Source of the DNA: Castor canadensis
Lineage: Eukaryota > Chordata > Mammalia > Rodentia > Castoridae
Reading direction: 5' to 3'
Assembly (NCBI RefSeq): GCF_047511655.1
Contig: NC_133391.1
Span: 108,537,384 to 108,601,383 of the forward strand
Length of the DNA: 64,000 nucleotides
Position numbers and translations under genes: made by a program. The notes under the pieces were generated by a model. That model worked only from the letters and a program-made list of their open reading frames with translations, was not told the DNA's origin and searched no databases. Position 1 is the stretch's first letter, and the number at the start of each line of letters is the position of its first letter. Positions 47,513 to 59,130 of the stretch are shown in pieces.

Positions 47513-49812
47513 TACACCCTCTATTTTGTTTTTTTGCTGTTATTCTGTTTTATTTTAAGGCAGTGTTACCAACTTATTTTCCTTGAAGCACTAGACCTAC
47601 AATAGTTAACAGGTGTTTTGAGAAAAAAAATTATAATAAAAAAGTTTGGAAAATGCTAGATTGAATAGCTCTTGTAAAGTTTCCTAATCACAGGACCTGT
47701 GGTTTAATGTTTAATATGCAAACATTTCCCATGACTCTCCAAAAAGCTGCTTTAATATGCCCAATGTTTCTCAAAATTATTTGACTATAGAACATTTGTT
47801 TTTTTTTTCTCCCAGAAACTTATTAATATCTTATGGAAAAGAATGCCTGCAGAAAACAAATGGGGAAGTGCTGTCTCCAAGTGATGTATAGATTCATTTT
47901 CGGCTCTTTAGGCACAAATAGAGAAGCAATAAAAACCATAGGCTGGATCATATGTGATTAGTAAAGGTCTTCTAGCACTTTATGTGAGATTCCTAACAGT
48001 TTTGTCCTTTTACCTTTTCTCTCCTTTTTTCCTTCATAATTCAATTTGTGTGGTCTTTTAACATTTCTTACATTCCACTTCTGAATAGTCTATATATGAG
48101 TTCCTTAAAAGTGAAATAAATCCTATGAATGTAAATTAGGAAAATGACAGAAATCATCCAAATGAAAGTCTTATTGTAGATGGTCATTATCAATGAGTGG
48201 ACGAAAAAGGGGACGACTCTGGGCGTTCTGCTATGGGCTTGATAGTATATATCGATTCCTGACTGAACACCAGGCTTAAGGAAGTAAAGGCATTAAACGA
48301 GCAACACCTTTCACAAATTTGGTACTGGGTAATAAAGAATGACAGTGACTTTCATGACTCTGCTTAGTTGCATGTAAAATATACATTTTAATGTAGTTTT
48401 TAAAAATAAAGTGTTTTTCAAAAAACATTCTTAAATTAAAAGAAGCATAAATGTTTAGTATCATAAAATGTTGTAAAAATTATTTAATTTCCTAACATGT
48501 TTGTTAAGATCATATATTATCAGAAAAGTGAAAATAGCGAATAAAACAGGAAAGTAAACAAAACTCTTAACCCATTTTTTCCCCTAAAATATCTCATGAC
48601 ACAGAGAATGGTTTTAATTTTGGATTTTCAGGATCTAATACTATACTTTAGGAATAACACTTTAACATTAAACATCTCATTTCAAAAGTTTAAGCAGTAT
48701 TTTATGATGAACAGGCCACAGCCTGACAGAGAGCATACTTCCAGAATTAACAAACAATGATGCGCCAAAAAGTTGGAATTTGATTGTTTGAGACTACTTT
48801 ATGACAATTATGGACAATAGTGTCTTATTCAACATCTGTGGCTTTAAGCATAAAAATAGAATTACTTCTTCATTCTTTTCCATCTGTCTTGCATCCTTGA
48901 TGTCACTTCAAATTCCAGAAGGAAAGTAGAAGTTGAAGTCCAAAGAATTCAAGGAAGAAAATGAAGATGAAGTTTCATGGCTAATTGTCCTGTTACTCTT
49001 TCCTTCGGAATTTTCCATTTCAACCTCTTGCCCTGAAGAACTCGCTCTCTAAGAGGGGAACACAAAAATAGAGCTGTGTTTCATTTGGTACCTGCAGCTG
49101 CAGGAATTGTATCCATGTACAGAATGTAATCATTTTAACTGAAAACAGAGTAGAAAGCACAACTGTAGCCAGGGCGAAAACTGTATTTTTCACTCAGTCA
49201 CTTTCACAGCAAAAACCAGTACATTTATTCTAGTTTGGTGGGTAGCAGTGAAATTTGACCCACCTTCAAGGATCTGCGTTAGTCCCCAAAGTCGCCTATT
49301 TTTTATCTGAAACAGATGTCCTGCCTAAGGAGATGTAAGTCTCCTACAAGCTTTCACCCTTTTGCCTCTGGGAATAGATGAGCCCAAGCCTCTCTTCCCA
49401 GCCCTAAGAGCTAACTGAAGCGCAGACAGAACAGCGGAGCAACCCTGGTCTTGGCTGATTAGGGTCTGGGTGCAGACTAAGTTTTATTTCCTGGGAAACC
49501 GGGACAATTCACCTAGCAGGTTTAGGTCTGAAGCAGCTTCTTGCCCCAAGTGTCACGTTTTAAAATCACGTAAATTCTTTTCCAGGCTATACTGAGAAAA
49601 GTTCAGGGAAATCCTTTACATGGTTAATTATGAAGCTAGTAGTGGAAACCCAGAGTCCAGAGTCTAGGACACCAGGGGTGCTCCCTTTAACCCTTGACTC
49701 TCCAGCTTGTGTGGAGAAGGTACAGGCAATGTAGGAACTTTGGTACGGTTGCAGGTGCCAGGGTGTGGCTGACCCTATCTGTCTCCTTTCTCTTCCAGCA
49801 GAAGGAACTACC
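47513..49812. other. EDIL3 distal 5' flank, no recognised repeat
   Basis: About 2.3 kb without a recognised interspersed repeat, becoming less AT-rich towards the promoter. It may hold upstream regulatory sequence; no motif was strong enough to call. Confidence 0.45.
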
Positions 49813-50020
49813 TTAGGAGAAAAGGAGGGGAAGAGAAGAGAGAGAGGAGAGAGTGGGAAAGAAGAGCAGGAGAAAGAAAAGGAGGAGGAGAAGAGAGAGG
49901 GGGAGGGGGAGAGAGACAGAAAAGGGAGGAGGGAAGAGAGAGAAAAGGAAGAGGGGAGGAAGAAGAAGAGTCCGAAGGGGAGGGAATAAGAAAGAGGGGC
50001 GGGGGGGGGGGGAAGGGAGG
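49813..50020. promoter_or_regulatory. Polypurine (GA/GGA-rich) tract with a 12-G run upstream of EDIL3
   Basis: About 200 nt of almost pure A/G on the plus strand, made of irregular GGA, GAGA and AGGGGGAG blocks, ending in GGGGC followed by 12 consecutive G (50,001-50,012). Pyrimidine interruptions are few. It lies directly 5' of the CpG island. Such polypurine-polypyrimidine tracts can form triplex or G-quadruplex DNA and bind Sp/KLF- or MAZ-type factors; that role is inferred, only the composition is seen. The ORFs crossing it are Glu/Arg/Lys or Ser/Pro/Leu low-complexity shadows, not genes. Confidence 0.7.
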
Positions 50021-50129
50021 CAGGCGCCAGGGAGCTGGGAGCGCGCTTGCGAGGCTCAGGCTCACACACGCGCCGCCTCTGTTTGTACACAGTGCGCTCC
50101 CGGCCGCCGGCTCGCTCCCCTCCACCTCA

Positions 50130-50594
50130 CGCTTCATTGTTCTCCAAGTCAGAAGCCCCGCTGCCGCGGCGGCGAGAGCAGCGCGAGCCTAGCGCACCGC
50201 CGGCCGGGACGCCCGTGGGTCCGCCCGCCCGCGCGGGAGACCCGAACCGCCGCGGGAGCACGCGCCCCGCCCGCCCGCCCGCCGCGCCTTGGCCAGGACC
50301 CACCCGCAGCAGAGGGCTGAGCCCGCCAGTGGCTCTCTGGAGCTCACCCACCTCCGAGCTCACCCACCTCCGCGCGCCGGGGCGCAGGCGAAGGAAGAGG
50401 ACACATTTCCCTCTGGTCACCACTCTTCATCGCTCTCTCCAAGAACTGGGTTAAGAAAGACCTGCGGGGAAGAGACATCTTCTTGAATCCTCTAACCGGG
50501 GTGGGGTCTACTGCTGTCCTGCGGTGCCACCTCGGCTACACTGCTCTCCGCGACGACCCCTGAGCAGTTGGGATCACGTCCTGAAGACGGGATC
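50130..50594 (+). other. EDIL3: EDIL3 exon 1, 5' untranslated region (start approximate)
   Basis: GC-rich leader immediately before the EDIL3 start codon. No ATG occurs between about 50,041 and 50,594, so the leader has no upstream AUG and the first AUG is the annotated start. It contains CCGCCC-type GC boxes around 50,262-50,285 and a 16-nt tandem duplication at 50,340-50,371. No TATA box is evident, which fits a CpG-island promoter with dispersed initiation. The 5' limit is a guess; transcript data would fix it. Confidence 0.55.
50340..50371 (+). repeat. 16-nt tandem duplication in the EDIL3 5' UTR
   Basis: GAGCTCACCCACCTCC occurs twice, perfectly and without a spacer (50,340-50,355 and 50,356-50,371). 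Confidence 0.97.
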
Positions 50595-50661
50595 ATGAAG
50601 TGCTCAGTAGCCGCCTGGCTCTTAATTGGGCTCAGCCTCGGTGTACCCCAGTTCGGCAAAG
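50595..50661 (+). CDS. EDIL3: EDIL3 (Del-1) exon 1, coding part: signal peptide
   Basis: EDIL3 is a secreted extracellular-matrix protein made mainly by endothelial and some tissue-resident cells; it binds alpha-v and beta-2 integrins and phosphatidylserine and limits leukocyte adhesion. The full protein (about 480 residues) has a signal peptide, three EGF repeats (an RGD in the second) and two discoidin domains. Only the signal-peptide exon is here. It reads 22 codons plus one base: a short polar start (MKCS), a hydrophobic core (VAAWLLIGLSLGV, residues 5-17) and PQFGK, the last codon being split. The first base of Gly23 is followed by the donor GTGAGG, so the exon ends in phase 1 exactly at the signal-peptide boundary. 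The start is the first ATG of the leader; A at -3 is favourable, +4 is A. Recognition rests on recalled family sequence, in which human residue 3 is Arg; here it is Cys. The downstream exons lie outside the window. Confidence 0.93.
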
Positions 50662-51120
50662 GTGAGGCGGCGGGGCCTGGGTCTCTGGATATGGGACGGG
50701 CGGGGAGTCCCTTGGGAAAAGCCGCACAGGGGCCAGACACAGCTTCTGTGCTTGCCAAGGGTAGCGAGCGCCTCGGGCGGCGCGGAGGAGGCGGCGCGCT
50801 CCGGCTGCCCCGAGAAAGTGCTAGTAAAGTCCGAGCGGAGTGGTCTGGGTTGAGCACCAAGAAGGATGCCATGTAGAAAATAGGAGGACAGAGAGGTGGG
50901 GGCGGGAGGGGCTGGTATTCCCAGTAAACACGATTCAGGGTTCTTTGGGCCATCAAGTAGCTGCGCGACTTCTAGCTAGCAAGCGCGGAAGATGCAGGCT
51001 ACGGGCGCCGGGCGGGGCTTCTGTGGGGGTTCGCGGGAGACGAGTGTGCCCCGGGCGTTGTCTAGTTGATGCGGGAAGAGTCTGGAGAACCGCAGGGCCG
51101 TCTGCTCCCGGATGATGTGC

Positions 51121-52231
51121 TCTGGCACAGGGTTGGGGGTGAGCCCTCTGCAAACCCAGACCCGGCATTGGGAGTTTAGGTCACGAGTGAGGTGGAGAGG
51201 GGTCTATTAATTCCCCAGCTTTCTCTCACCTCCTCCTCCTCCCACAGTGTAACTCTTGGTAACAGACCAGCTTGCAGTGCAAGCCCCCCTTTGCGCCCCC
51301 AGTTCAGGAGTGGAAAAGTTGTGAGAGCTGGTCTGGCCACGCTTTTCATGACTTGAATGAAAAAAAAAAGGAAATAAACAACCTTAAAAAATGTAGGACT
51401 TCACTCAGTCTCCTGCTGAGTTGTTGAGATGACTTTCAGGTCCTCCGAAGATGGGGCTTGTGAGGACAAACCCCGGTTCACAACTCAGGTCTCCCGCTGG
51501 CCTCGACCGAGCTGGCGCCGGGAAGGGGCTAAGAGAGCTGTAGGGGTTTTAAGGAGGGGCTTGGGGAGCGGTGCCCTTTCTGTGCTCTGCGATGCGGGTT
51601 GACCCTTTTTAAGGAATCCAGGGGTAATAGAATTATGCACAGACAGCTTTAAGTGGAGAGCTATTACACGGCTTGAAACGCTGTGCCTCTAGAAAAGGTA
51701 GCTGGATTAAAAAATGCATTGACTGGAATCCATTTGAGATTACACACTGCGTGACTGTTCTACAGCATCCATCCGTGTACCCATTTTATCTGGTTTAGAG
51801 GATGGATTTTTGGGCGACTTTTTGCCCTAGAAGTCCGATGTTCTTGCTCAGATGCCCTCTCTTCCCTGCCCCCATAGATCCATGGCCGCGCCTTGCCTTG
51901 GTATACCTCCCTCCCGCAGAGTGTGGCTATTTTCCCAAGCCGTGTAGGCGTGTAAGGAGGTGTTTTCCTCGCCTGTGTTCACCAAAGTGCCCTTCTGGTT
52001 ATCCGTCAGTGGCGGCCACTATACTGAAGGTTAAGGAATGGTAATGATTCCGGAGTTGCTTGGCTAAGTCCCCAGCGATAAGAAAAAGATAATGCCCCCA
52101 TCGCCGGTATTTTTCCTTTCTTTTATTTCCATCTGCACTTTGATCCCTTAGCAGGTAGGGAAAGGGAAGAACTGCAGGCACTCCCCCTCTCCTTTCTTCC
52201 CCGCCTTCCCTTTCGCCCTACTCTAAACAGG
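51121..52231. other. Proximal EDIL3 intron 1, no repeat
   Basis: Moderate GC with a CpG-bearing shoulder at 51,440-51,600. No exon or repeat recognised; a possible enhancer region by position only. Confidence 0.4.

Positions 52232-52232
<1 letters not shown>

Positions 52233-52324
<92 letters not shown>
52233..52324. repeat. Compound (AC)n-(CT)n microsatellite
   Basis: About 15 AC units (to 52,262) pass directly into about 31 CT units. Long and pure, so probably polymorphic. The Arg-Glu/Cys-Val repeat frame on the minus strand is its shadow. Confidence 0.98.
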
Positions 52325-52327
<3 letters not shown>

Positions 52328-55300
52328 TACACCCTGCCGCCACCATCACCATCTGCCCCCTTCAGAGGTGGAGGGCGGCGATATGGAAGAGGAGAAAGTG
52401 CATATAGCAGGTGCGGCTGCTTTTGCCTCCCTGGGTCTGCAGGAGCCTTGGGAGGTAGGGAGTTCAGGCTGCCAGGAGTTCTGTCTCCTAAAGATGCCCA
52501 AGTTGAGGGCATAGCTTAAACTCCACCAGTCTTGCCAAGCATGCAGACATTACCTTAAGCTTTCCATTTGGTTCTCCTAGACAATGCTTGGGCAACTGTA
52601 TACTCCATGTTCTTCAGTAGATTCCTCCTTTTGCAAACCAGAATGTGGGTAGAGAGATAGAAAGGACCATTTTGAGTTAGGTTTTTTTTTTTTGCTAAAC
52701 TTGCACCTCTCCAATTTTTTTCTCCCTCAGCTTTGCAGAAGGCAGAGTACGGCTTTCCTGACAGCTCCAAACAATTAAACTTTAAGCAAACTTATTGAAG
52801 CAGTGTTAAACTGAGAATTTTCCTCTTTGCCTCCCGATCCCATATCATGTATCTGATATCGCTGATGCCTTGTAGGAATTAGTGTTTTCCCTCCTAGTGA
52901 TTACAATTTACATGCATTAATGTCTGGAATTTGGTAATTGTAAGTAACTTCTTTTATTAGTTGTCTTTATTTTAAAATTAAACCAATGGATCAGTCAGAT
53001 TGAATATTTTATTAACTCTTAAATTATTCATCATTATGGGTTGCTTAAAAAATTCAATAACATGCATACAGTTACAGAACGCACGTGACTCTTATGCAAT
53101 CTGGCCCCATCCTTGCCTGCAGTTTGTGCCTGAAGTCTTTAAGCAAATGGCACTGTTTAAAATCTAGACATGTCCTAAATACTATGAATCTCTGGTAATC
53201 GCATTTCTATTTTTTAATCAGTGGTAATTTTTGGTTACTACTACATGAGAAGAAATTAAAACCTGAACAATCTCACTCCAGAAAGCACTATGCTCCTGAG
53301 ATACATAGCAATATTTGTGCTGAAATAACTGGGTTTTGTGCTTTTTGTTATTATTACACATTCTTGTCTTCATTACCAAATTTACATTACCATTAACTTT
53401 ATAATTAAAAATAAATGTTAATTTCAGATTCAAGGTGAAACATTTAAAATTAATTTTAAAATATTTTATTGAAAACAATAATTAAGTAAAGATAAAGTTT
53501 CCCACTATGATATTCTGACACTAACATAAAAATCTTGGCTCTCCCATACACTGCTATGACACAACACAGGTTTTTCCTCTGGTTCTGCAAAAAGTTTTTC
53601 TGATTATTTTTGAAGTGTTTGCTTAGAATTGAAATGTACTTTGTTTGAAAACTTATATGGCTTGGAAAATTAAAATAAAAATAGTGGAAAAATTGAAAGG
53701 ATCTATTCTGTCTTCTTTGGTTTTGTATAGTCTTCCTTCTCTAGTCTCAAAGTTGCAGAGATCTCGATGAACATGTGCTTAAATTAAAACGTTAGTATTT
53801 TTAATCAAATATTGTACTTTCACTGTCCATGTAAAACATGTATTCAGTATCTAAGATACTTTTAATAAATATTTTAATAAGGTTTGCTCTTTTCTCTAGG
53901 TACATATGATTTTCCTTCTCATAAAATTACAATAATGTAAAGGAATAAAATGTACATGATTATAATTAAATGGCACAGTTACTGGATACTATTATAAAAT
54001 ATGTTTGACAGTTTTGGCACCTAAATTAGTACCACAAACTCTTGATTTCCTTGATGTTAATTAAGACAAAGGTTTTAATTAGGTAAGTTATTCTTAAGAT
54101 AGTTTTTCTTTTGAATAATAGGATGGACTTTATATATTAACATTTATGTATAATTGTTGAAAACTCATTTTCATTGGAGAGATTTCTAAAGCCTAAGAAA
54201 GTAATTCTGATATTTGTTGTTTACTGCATACACTGGCAGGTGCAACAGCGTTCAGTATGATTTATGATGTAGGAGTTTTATTGTATCCTTGCCAAAAAAA
54301 CTGTGTAGGCTTCAGAACTCAGTTCAAACCAGAAGTAAATCATAATGGGTAGGTACTGAGTTAAAAAAAAAAACTCAAATTTTGCAAATATGTAATTAGT
54401 AGTATGGCTTCTATCCTAGCTAATCAATTTACTCTTTTTATTTGCTAAATATTTTAAAAACTGGTATTATTTTAAAAATGTATGAAACCAAAGCAAACTG
54501 ATTTCTATTATTCAATATGCCCAGCATATTTATTCCGTTTTTGTTCTTTATCACAACCCATGTAATGATTATACTATCTTTTGGTTAGTCAAAGCAAACG
54601 TGCTATTTTGGACCTAGTCAAATGATTGTCCATATGAAATGAAGTAATTATTAAAGCGTTCCTCATGGTTTCCTGTGTAAGAATGTGACAAATTAACTAC
54701 TATAAATACTTAAATGGAATGAATTGCCACTTAATTATCACTGCAAATACCTCTAAAAAAAATCTGATTCTGGAGAGTTGTTAAAGAGAAACGACTGGAA
54801 TCAACTGTGCCCTCACCAGCAGGTGTCAGGATAATCAATGGAGATCTTTTAAAAGAAAGACAAAAAATAAAAGAAGTAAACAGTTAATGCTAATCTGCAA
54901 ATCCACACAAAATGACTTTCTACTTTCTGTAAAACTGATGTTAGTTTATAGTGTTCCCCGAAGAAGGACAGAATGAGTTATAAGGGCCAGTTGCTTGTAC
55001 CACAGAATTTTAACTTAGAGACAGAGCCACTGCTCTGCCACAAACAATGGAACACACACTTTACTTTTCAGGGGTCTCTGGAGGGCTTTCCAAGAAAGTA
55101 CACATGCAGCTATTAGGTAGTTGTAAAACATTTACTGCTGAAATTTCTAGCATGGAAGTTTACCTTCCATGTCTACTCTAAGTTTCATGAATAGGAATTT
55201 TGTTAAGTTGATTTACATAGGTATAATGCAGTCAGTTATATAGTTGTACCTGTCTACTGCAATGGAAACAGAGGAGTGCTATACTTACCATTTTCTATAG

Positions 55301-58300
55301 AAATGCACGTTTCCTAGAGTTCTGAAGTTTCTAAGTAGCATAAATTATGTGGCCAAAGGAGACTAAATGACATGACAACAAACAAAGCTTTGCCATCATC
55401 TGTTTCAGGCAGTTATTAATGCTTATGAATATATATATACATATGCATGTATATGCCTATTTTATGTTAATATGTCAATGATTTGAAATAATTTTGTTTT
55501 TAAGTGATCTTTATCAAAACATTAATTTTAGCTTCTGCTGATATAGCCCTGAAAGCTGTTTTACAATTTCACCATTATACCCTTGCTGTGAGTTCTCTCA
55601 GGTTTCTGTATAGTCACTGACATAACAAATGACCTATTTTCAGTGGCATTGTTTTCTTTGTTAAACTATCCTAAGATAAAAAAATATCTCTTTCTGTGTG
55701 TCTCCCCCTTTTTACTTCTTTCTTCTCATCTCCAATTTCCTTTCTGGGTAGCATCTAGGTCAAAACATCCGGTATAAAATGAATATGACGTGCTATCATA
55801 TTATTAAAAGGTTGCAAATCTAAAAAATGTGAAATATGCAGTTTTTCCACCTGGAGGAAAAAAAATTAAGATGATATTATAAAGCCCCTGACTACTGAAT
55901 ACTGAGGTGTAAAACATCAATGAAACTCAATTGGGATCGCAATTAAGAAGCAACTTAGGGTTTTACACTTTAATTTGATCATGGTGTCCTGCCTTAAACT
56001 ATCAGCTGGGCAGTGATTTATCTCAACTCCATAGTGCAGTCACTTCACTCCAAGCTTTATCCACACGACAGATAGCTGCAAACGTAGAAGAAAGAATCAG
56101 AAACGACCGATTAGGGGAAATAGATGTCATATTTGGGCTCTACATTATGTATTACAGAAAAGTCTATTTATCTTTGTCTTCAAGATCCTGGATTGTCTAT
56201 AGGCTGCATCCAGAAAATGAAAGGAGTGTAAGGTAAAAGGTCAAGTTTACGCAAAGCAGGAAACCTGCTAGCTGCTAGACACAGGAATGACAGGACAGTG
56301 TATGTAAAGGCAGCAATGCTGTACAGTGTACAAAACTGGAAACATTTAGTGGAAGGGAGAGTAAAGGTTTAAAGGCATTACCATATGAAAGGGTGTTATA
56401 ATAATTGATGTCAGTATTGGTCATACATTTTAGAGACAGGCTTACTCCAATATGTTCATCGTTTTGGGGTACAAAAACAGTGAAATGTATATATTATTGA
56501 AGGAAGATTTTTTTTTTTACAGACAACATAGTTTTATTATATACATATATATGTACAGAGTATTAAAATATACTTTGGAAATTGTATTTTTTAGATTAAA
56601 AATAAAGTAGTTCAAGCATTTCTGCATACAAAAATTTCAGGTTTTCATTTATTAAAAACAAAGTAATATAGTTCTGCTGAAGTAATCATACGTACATCAA
56701 GATATTTAAATTTATGGAAAATAGAAATAACAGCCTCAAATTTCTGTTTTTATGACTTAATTTACCTTTTTCAGACTTTTTTTGTTAAAATAATTTTATT
56801 TAATTTAAAACTTAGGTCAATGTGTTTTTCTGCTTTTGTTAATAGTCAAAATACATAGTAAAAATGACGAGGTTGCACCAGCTGTGAAATAACATTTACA
56901 GTTGTCTAGATATGTAGTAGGAAAATATGTAAAATATATAAGGAATTGTTCCCCATAAGAAGTATAAATTCACCTTCTATTGATTATATGAATATCAAAA
57001 ACTATCCTGACTTAAAAGAAAAACCTGCTAAATTGTGATAGAGCTAGAAATCTGAGAAATGTACTTACTTAGAAACTTTATTTTTTCATCAGGCCAGAGA
57101 AATTGTTATATATTTTTCACTAAGGTAATAAAATTAAGTTACCGTAAAGCAGCTTAGTTTTTATAGTAAAAAAGTAGACCTCAGAATTTCAGATAAGATG
57201 TCCTGCTGTTATTGGTTATATTTTAGAGGAAAATAGGCTTCTATTTTGTATTTAAAATACACATTAACATAGTGATATAGCCATGTAGGATTTGTTTAAC
57301 AGAAGGTTTGCAGTGTGAAAGGTATCATCAAGGATTTAAATTTAAGAATACAAGTGAAGGCTTTTTAAGCACTGAAGCACTTTGGAATATGATTGTTACT
57401 ATGGAGAAAGAAGGTTGAGATAGTGTTACTGTTTTTCTTAAAACAGATCTGATTAATCTCTTTCAAAAATAATTTCTTCATAATAATGGGAAGGCCAAGG
57501 AATTAATTTCTTGTTAAATGATAATGTGCTTGGTTTGAAGGTAATCTTTAAATGGGGTTAGGTTGCCATGCTGTCCTTAAGGTTTATGCTTCACATTTGA
57601 CACAGTGGTTTATTTTTGTAATGCAAAGTAATCCTTTAAGTCCCTTCTTGTACTTAGGTCAGGATGACCATTTATATTTTACTAAAACTGGAGATTAAGA
57701 GGTCAGCTACAGTAAAATGAGCCCATGACATTTGTGCAGGAAAGTCTGGAACCATCAAGTGGGAAGATTGGTGAACATTTTTATTTGAAAGAGATGGACA
57801 AATCCCTCCCTGTAATGTAGAGCAATTACCCTCCCATAGGCAGGAGTTATCATCTGTCCTTACCTCTATGATACAATTCTCCTATCACATTTTTCTCTTG
57901 ATGCACTATTTGAATGCTAATTTTATCCACATAATTTATCTTTTTCTTTCTATAGTCTAACTTATGTATTTTTAACCCTATTTTTTGGAATAGTGTCCAC
58001 AGACAAATAAATTAAATCATTACTCACAAAGCTTTAATAGTTTTATTCCAAGTTCTGGTTTCCTATTTTGTGCTCCCCCTAGAACAAAGGCTTAGCATAG
58101 CACTAGGCAAAACAAACAACACAACTAAATAACAGCAGTAACATAAATCTGCAAACAGAAACTCAATATATTTTGAATTGAATGGTACTGTCTCCTCAAG
58201 CCTTCACATCACTGCTCCTTAGAAAATACAGGAACATTTTAAATAGCAATATGTTTTATATTAAAAAATAGGTCAAAAGCAGTTTCAGGAACTTTAAAAG

Positions 58301-58662
58301 CTTTGTTTCTCACTCTCTTACATAACTGTTTCTTAGAATCTGTTGTTGTAGAATGAACCTATTTTGAAAGTACTTCTGAAAGCTTCTACAGAGCATTGAT
58401 AAAATGTAATATTAAAGCATATGCAGGCTATAAAGTGCTTTCTATATTAGTTATGAATCTTCTATCAAAGACAAAACTACTTCTAAATGATAGTTTCCTT
58501 TATTAGATGTAAAGTTCTGACACTTCTGCCTTGCTTTAATTTTGGTTTAAAAATAATAATTTTTCAGGCATCATCCTGTTTTTTTTCATTCTTCTTTTTC
58601 ACTTGAGGCCTGCCACCACATTAGTGTCAGTGTCTTTCTAGACAGGTTAACAGGAGACATTC
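52325..58662. other. Repeat-poor EDIL3 intron 1 segment
   Basis: About 6.3 kb, AT-rich, in which I recognise no SINE, L1 or LTR, whereas the rest of the window has several per few kilobases. No splice-flanked open exon was found. Old, very diverged repeats cannot be excluded by eye. Confidence 0.45.
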
Positions 58663-58830
58663 ATTCTAGCCAGGCACTATGTCTTATCCCTGTCACCCTA
58701 ACTGCTCAGGAGGTGGAGACCATGAGGAACTCAATTTGAGGCCAGCTTGGGTAAAAAGTCAGGGAGACCCCACTTCACCTAATAAATGCTGAGCATTGTG
58801 GTGCATGCCTGTCATCCTAGTTAGGCAGAA
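58663..58830 (+). mobile_element. Composite SINE, truncated
   Basis: Monomer 1 'agccaggcactatgtcttat...aactgctcaggaggtgg' with 'aggccagcttgggtaaaaag', then the start of monomer 2 'gctgagcattgtggtgcatg...gtcatcctagtta'; the ID-like unit is missing. Confidence 0.82.
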
Positions 58831-58894
58831 GTGTGATAAATGAGCAAACTCATTAATATTATGTGTTCCACTGTCCTAATTATCATCTGTAATT

Positions 58895-58970
58895 CTCTCT
58901 TTTGGTGCTGAGGATTGAACGTGGGGCCTGAAATATGCTTGTAAGTGCTCTGAGCTACATCTCAGCCCAT
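58895..58970 (-). mobile_element. ID-like SINE, reverse
   Basis: 'ttttggtgctgaggattgaa', 'cgtggggcctgaaatatgct' and 'gtgctctgagctacatctca' are the reversed ID landmarks. Confidence 0.8.
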
Positions 58971-58974
58971 ATCT

Positions 58975-59130
58975 ACTTCTTACAACTCAATGAGGCCAGT
59001 ATTGCTATTAATGACAAATGAGAAAATCAAATAAATAGATGTTAAATAACCTGCCATGATCATGCAGCTACTAAGTCACTTATGAATTAGGATCTACATC
59101 CAGTCTAGACTCTGACCTCTCAACTAGTAA
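58975..59130 (-). mobile_element. MIR element
   Basis: 'acaaatgagaaaatcaaata', 'aataacctgccatgatcatg' and 'cagctactaagtcac' follow the reverse MIR core. Confidence 0.65.

Larger units (their letters stand above)
49990..51120. promoter_or_regulatory. EDIL3: CpG island spanning the EDIL3 promoter and exon 1
   Basis: This is the only long CpG-dense stretch in the window. Density is highest at about 50,036-50,330 (many CGCG, CCGCC and GCCGCGG words) and continues past exon 1 to about 51,115. It covers a GC box (GGGGCGGGG, about 49,996-50,004), the 5' UTR, the signal-peptide exon and the start of intron 1. There is no TATA box. A weaker CpG-containing shoulder lies at about 51,440-51,600. Limits are by eye, not by an island-calling program. 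Confidence 0.85.

Noticed and set aside
49587-50454. Several long frames on both strands (up to 167 residues) in the promoter region
   Set aside because: They are Arg/Glu/Lys- or Ser/Pro/Leu-rich translations of the polypurine tract and the CpG island, overlap each other in many frames and match no family.
50568-50876. 102-residue frame through exon 1 beginning 27 nt upstream of the EDIL3 start
   Set aside because: The upstream first codon is TTG, not ATG, and beyond 50,661 the frame reads through the splice donor into intron. Only 50,595-50,661 is coding.
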